NCBI GenBank assembly: GCA_026008535.1
Contig: BRKX01000002.1
Span: 74,483,380 to 74,547,379 of the forward strand
Direction: 5' to 3'
Source: Perilla frutescens
Lineage: Eukaryota; Streptophyta; Magnoliopsida; Lamiales; Lamiaceae
DNA length: 64,000 bases
In this document: positions 59,491 through 64,000 of the stretch, piece by piece
Position numbering within the stretch: the stretch's first letter is position 1
Layout of the letters: every line of letters starts with the position of its first letter
Made by a program: the position numbers and the translations under genes
The notes under the pieces: model-generated
Told to the model about the DNA's origin: nothing
The model's input: the letters and a program-made list of their open reading frames with translations, nothing else
The model's database searches: none

Positions 59491-60326
59491 GGAAAATTCT
59501 AAACACAACCCCGTTTTACTCTTTACAGCTATCATAGGCCCTTGCACCATTGTCCCCATACTTTTTCATATAACTAAAATAACGAGAAACACTATAATAA
59601 AAAAAAAATATAATCGTATCCCCCTTCTATCCCTTTTTTTATAATTAATAAAATCTATAAAAAAATGTTCTTGATTGTGCAAGAGATGAAATAAATAGAT
59701 TCTTGATTAATTTAATCCCTCAAGTCAACGTGTACCATTTCTAATCTTTTATATACGTACAACAAGTAACTTAAAGAAAACTAAATGCTGCACAATTTCC
59801 AGAAAATTCAAAATTTCTAAAACCAAACTTCCTGATCTTCCGCTTTGCTATAGTTCTAAGAAGAGACCAGTCAGCAAAATTTTACTATCAAAGCAGTCAG
59901 TTTTTAATGATTCCTCATGCAACTGCATTAAGACAACCCAATAATTCAATATGATTTCAAAAGAAAACATAAATGAACACTGACCAAATTATTATTGCAA
60001 ATGAAGGATTATGTCCTTTTCTTTCTATCTCTCTTTTTAGTTATGAACTTGCAAATGATATGATTTATATCGTTGTTCTCTCACCTTTTTTTTTCTCTAG
60101 CCTTCATTATTTATCAAAAAAGTGTGGAAGGGGCTATGATCTTCTATTATAGCGTTTCTCGTTGTTGCAGTTGTATGAAAATGAATAGGGGCTATAGTGT
60201 AGGGGCTATGATAAGATTTTAAGTTTTGAGGGCTAAGGGGTAAATGGATCATATCATATTTTTTTTATGTTTTATAAATCAATGGGGCTATAAAGAGAAA
60301 AATGGGGGATGCGTTTAGAATTTCTC
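59491..60326. mobile_element. MULE-like MITE, second copy
   Basis: The left end GGAAAATTCTAAACACAACC and the right end in reverse GAGAAATTCTAAACGCATCC are inverted repeats of the same family as 47636-48822. The flanks TTATGTTAT (59482-59490) and TTATTTTAT (60327-60335) are a 9-bp duplication with one difference. The 836-bp body is non-coding and lacks the W-box cluster. Confidence 0.72.
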
Positions 60327-60335
60327 TTATTTTAT

Positions 60336-63014
60336 GCTACATTGTATTGGCCTACATAAGTTAAGTGGCACTTTGTAAATTATGTCAATTGTTCCTCTGG
60401 AGATGATCACACGGTCTTGTGTGCTCAAGTTATACAATTTGAAGAATAGATAGGTTAATGGATACAATGGTGTATAAATCATATCCCACCTCTTTAGGTG
60501 GGATACATATCTCATAAATAAGCACTCAAAGCTCATTTTATCATGGGTCTTGAATTATCCACTATTTTAATATCATGCAAAGTAAACATATGATAAATTA
60601 TTAATTCACCCTTATCCATCTCATTTTATCATGGGTCTTGAATTATCCGCTATTTTAATATCATTCAAAGTAAACATATGATAAATTATTAATTCACCCT
60701 TATCCATCAATGTAAACAAGACCTAATAAAAAAATACGCGATTAACAAAAATTCGGAGATTCATCGGAATCACAGTTGAGCACAACAGGCGCTAGCGTTT
60801 GCTTATTGGGCCTGGGCCGTTCATTTTTTGGGCTGCAACAAAGCTCATCCATTACACATTCGTATATATCATATGAGGGGTGCAGCCTTGCAGCAAAATT
60901 TAATTTTTTGTCACTAACACAGTGTTTGAAATTTTTATAATGAAATTGGTTTTATGCTCAATAATGTATGATTAAAAAAATATTTTAGTTTATTTGAAAT
61001 TGTAATTGCGGATGCTCAGTCCGTAATTTATGTCATACGTGCGTAACAGAGTTCGGACAGTGAAGATCTGCAAAACAAATACAAAGAGAACGTGAAAACC
61101 AAAAAATTGTAGGAGGATTAATGATCGAGCAGACTCCGATCATTTTCAGACCCTAATTAATGGGCTTCGATCGAGGGCCGACCGTTTTCAGACCCATACA
61201 ATAATATTTAAAAATCATAACCCATTGAGAAAAAAATTAATAAGTCCAAGTTTTATTTGTTTCAATACGTGCTTAAACTTATTTGTTTTAATAGGTGCTC
61301 AAGAATTTGAAAGATTTGGCTGCATTAAATTACTTTCATATTCGACTGTTTTGTCAAGAGAGTAGTTGAAACCTAAGTAAAATACTACATATATAGTTGC
61401 TCACCTAATATATAACTATATTAATGTGACAGTTTTTCTCGTGATGAAATGACATTCATAGTTTTATAATATTTTGTAGTAGTTATACGTCACAACTAAA
61501 ATTATATAACCTTTAGCAGTCTTATAAAAAGTAGTATATGGTCAATGGAGCAAGTGGGGAGAAGGAAAAATCCACTTCGAAAATTCCTATACATTTGTGT
61601 TTTGAAATTCAAAATTGTGATGAATTATTAATGGAGGTTAATATATTTTTTATCCAATTTGTAGCGATAAATCTGGATGGGACTAGTGATTGGTTTTAAA
61701 TTTATAAAACTAAATCTATATATCCAGCTTGTTTAAAATATTTAATGTTATGGTATAGCTTTTTTCGTTTGTTTTCCGTAAAAAAGTTGCTTTTTATTTT
61801 GATTTTTATGACAAGAAAAACTAACCATCGTTACTCTCGAAGGACACACTATATAGGAGAAAACTCTTGTATAAAAACTCTTATCTACAAATCAATACGA
61901 GAAGTTCGAACTTAAGACTTGTTGACTATCGTCTCCGAAGGGATAGCAAAAGAAAGTATTGTAGAGAAAGAAAAGTCGTAGAAATTAAGTTAAGGCGTAA
62001 TCGAGGACATCCCTTTTAGATGGCACAAATTCAATTCTATGCGTAATGAATACACAAATGAGAAAGCAATATTTATAACTAAGTAATATAATCCACTTTC
62101 TCAAGGTTCAGTAATTAATACTTAACCTTCCCTAAAAAAATATTTATACTTATAACTTCTTTTCTTTATATGTTAACAAAATATTTAACAGCGATACTAA
62201 TATTAGAATTTAGAACTCATATATACATGTGAATGTATGATCCACCATTCTTCATTGTTTGTAATTAACTAATTATAAGTATAAATTATAGATATATCGA
62301 TAATATATAATACAAATAAAATACAGTGTCAAAATTATTACTTAATTAAAACTTTCAGTCGGTAGCTAGAGTACAATTACAAAATATCATTATCAAGAAA
62401 TATATAAAAAATTATCGCAATCACTTGAATAAAGGAAAATTAATCTTGACCACAATAATCAAACTCGAAGACAAGATTACGATCTACTTAAACTAATTTA
62501 ATATGGAAAGGAACGCCACAACAATAACAATTAATACATGCTCACTCCAAAAAATCATCGATCAATCTTATTCCGTGTCATCTCATGAATGGCCAAATCA
62601 ATTATTTTCTCTTAACTATTCTTGAAAAAACCCATTTTTATTTGTTCAATTCCATCATTAATCAATCGCAGCCACAACCATACCATAATAAGTACTCCCC
62701 CTCCGTTTCAATATTATTGTTGTTGTTTTTTTTTTTTGTATCAAAATATCTATTGTTTTATATATTTTCATAATCTCTCTTTGAATTTTAACCCTATATC
62801 ACAAACCTTAAAAATACATGGAGAGATAAAATGTTCTCTTCTTCTAAAGAAAATATAGGTAAATAAGATTTTATGTCGTATACGCGGAATGTGTATATTA
62901 GACTATTAAAAATATAAAACAACAATCAAAACGAAATGGAGAGAGTATACTAACTAACATATATAAAAGATAAAAATTAAAAATAAATAAATAAAAGTAT
63001 AGTCATAGGAAACA

Positions 63015-63060
<46 letters not shown>

Positions 63061-63171
63061 CCAACTTCTTATAAAATAAATTATTCCAATCTCTTCATCC
63101 AAGTCTCTCTCCACTTTTTTTTTTTTCCCTTTAGCCAGAGTTGAGAGCTGTGTAGCTGAGTTTGGAAATCA
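60336..63171. other. Spacer before TBL-D with a tandem duplication
   Basis: A block of about 80 bp beginning CTCATTTTATCATGGGTCTT is repeated at about 60533 and 60620 with few changes. The rest is AT-rich with no recognised gene. A (TA)n tract lies at 63020-63058 and a TC/T-rich probable leader at 63090-63171. Confidence 0.45.
63020..63058 (+). repeat. (TA)n microsatellite
   Basis: About 39 bp of alternating TA, some 115 bp before the TBL-D start codon, where it may serve as core promoter DNA. Confidence 0.9.
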
Positions 63172-63642
63172 ATGGAGCTTCCTCTTCCAGTAAACAATAA
63201 AAACATTAAAAATATAGCCATATTTTTATCCATATCTCTAATCCTGATCACCCTAATCCGGGTCAACTATCCGTTGTTGAGGGATAGGTCATCATCATCG
63301 TCGTCTCTATCCAGCTACAAAAGCTCTGCAGGAATCGGGAATTCCTACATTAATGGCGGAATGGAGAAATGCGATATCTTCACGGGCGAATGGGTCCCGG
63401 ATCCGGGCGCCCCGTATTACACGAACAAGACGTGCTGGGCGATCCACGAGCACCAAAACTGCATGAAATACGGGCGACCCGACACCCAGTTCTTGCAGTG
63501 GAAGTGGAAACCCGACGGCTGCGATTTACCCGTTTTCGACCCGTTTCACTTCCTCGACATGCTCCGGGATAAGTCCATCGCCTTTGTTGGAGATTCCGTC
63601 GGAAGAAACCAAATGCAGTCCATGATTTGCCTCTTGTCTAGA
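63172..63642 (+). CDS. TBL-D: TRICHOME BIREFRINGENCE-LIKE, first exon only
   Basis: Exon 1 encodes 157 aa and ends at TCTAGA/GTGAGT, the same phase-0 position as in the other three genes. Exon 2, with the DxxH motif, must lie beyond the window. A signal anchor (about 13-30) is followed by a short Ser-rich linker, then CDIFTGEWVPDPGAPYYTN and the GDS motif at 140-142 (FVGDSVGRN). The Trp in CWAIHEHQNCMKYGRP and the KWKPDGCDLPVFDP block resemble AXY4/TBL19-22 more than TBL-A to C do. It is the most distinct of the four. The gene is cut by the window edge, not broken. Confidence 0.85.
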
Positions 63643-63682
63643 GTGAGTTTTTTTTTTTTTTGCATTTTATATTTTCATTTCT

Positions 63683-63685
<3 letters not shown>

Positions 63686-63736
<51 letters not shown>
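63686..63736 (+). repeat. (TA)n microsatellite in the TBL-D intron
   Basis: About 50 bp of alternating AT starting 44 bp after the donor site. Confidence 0.92.
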
Positions 63737-63738
<2 letters not shown>

Positions 63739-64000
63739 TAGCTCAGCTCGTGCCACTATCATCATCATTATATTTTAGCTGTTTCTTTCATTTTTTTTTT
63801 TGAGAAATTTTCTGTGGTTTAATTAATTTGCAAGTGGATAACACACATATACGTACACGAAAAACTTTTTTCTGTCTAGATTTAATTTTATTTTGGTTTA
63901 TTGATATGTATGCGGGTAGTTGACGTCGTTAATCAGTGCATTAAGTGCTTGGAAAAAATGAAATTAAGAAAGAAAGGATTAGTTAAAACCGCATGAATTG
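63737..64000 (+). other. TBL-D intron, continues past the window
   Basis: AT-rich intron sequence; no acceptor followed by a TBL exon 2 is found before the end. Confidence 0.6.

Overview
The window is plant nuclear DNA. Its genes are split by AT-rich GT-AG introns, the spacers are very AT-rich and full of transposon remnants, and every recognisable protein is a land-plant family member. A eudicot is the best fit, because FLX-like2 and the BRCT/RING gene sit side by side as the Arabidopsis At1g67170/At1g67180 pair does (recalled, not searched). The species cannot be fixed from sequence alone.

Layout. 1-8.2 kb: a MITE, a six-exon TrpB2-type tryptophan synthase beta gene (1910-4456), a SINE and a Tourist/Harbinger-like element. 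8.2-18.7 kb: an FLX-like2 coiled-coil gene, a 40-bp minisatellite, then an eight-exon BRCT-RING-PHD gene. 18.7-24.5 kb: spacer with a 1.8-kb foldback element that carries GC-rich sequence resembling a captured gene start. 24.5-24.95 kb: a small unrecognised basic-protein gene on the minus strand, with a leader intron. 25-33.9 kb: gene-poor repeat territory with a second, inverted 40-bp minisatellite, orphan leader-like exons, one copy of a 0.59-kb repeat, a CACTA-like end and a Ty3/gypsy relic. 34-38.5 kb: a seven-exon PPR gene and an intronless kinase-less S-domain/PAN receptor-like gene. 38.6-41.2 kb: the second 0.59-kb repeat copy, a Harbinger element with TTA duplications and a SINE. 42-64 kb: four TRICHOME BIREFRINGENCE-LIKE (TBL) genes in tandem on the plus strand, the last cut by the window edge.

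The TBL array is the main feature. All four genes share one phase-0 intron directly after the GDS block. TBL-A and TBL-B are a recent duplicate pair covering promoter, intron and 3' end; TBL-C and TBL-D are older. By family they are Golgi polysaccharide O-acetyltransferases, closest from memory to the xyloglucan-acetylating AXY4/TBL27 group. The introns of A, B and C each hold a related foldback MITE. A MULE-like MITE upstream of TBL-B carries nine W-box cores in 86 bp. A near-perfect 77-bp-arm hairpin lies just after TBL-B. The other genes are unrelated housekeeping or regulatory genes with no evident joint function.

All exon models were made by eye from splice consensus, reading-frame phase and family similarity; no alignment, transcript or database search was run.
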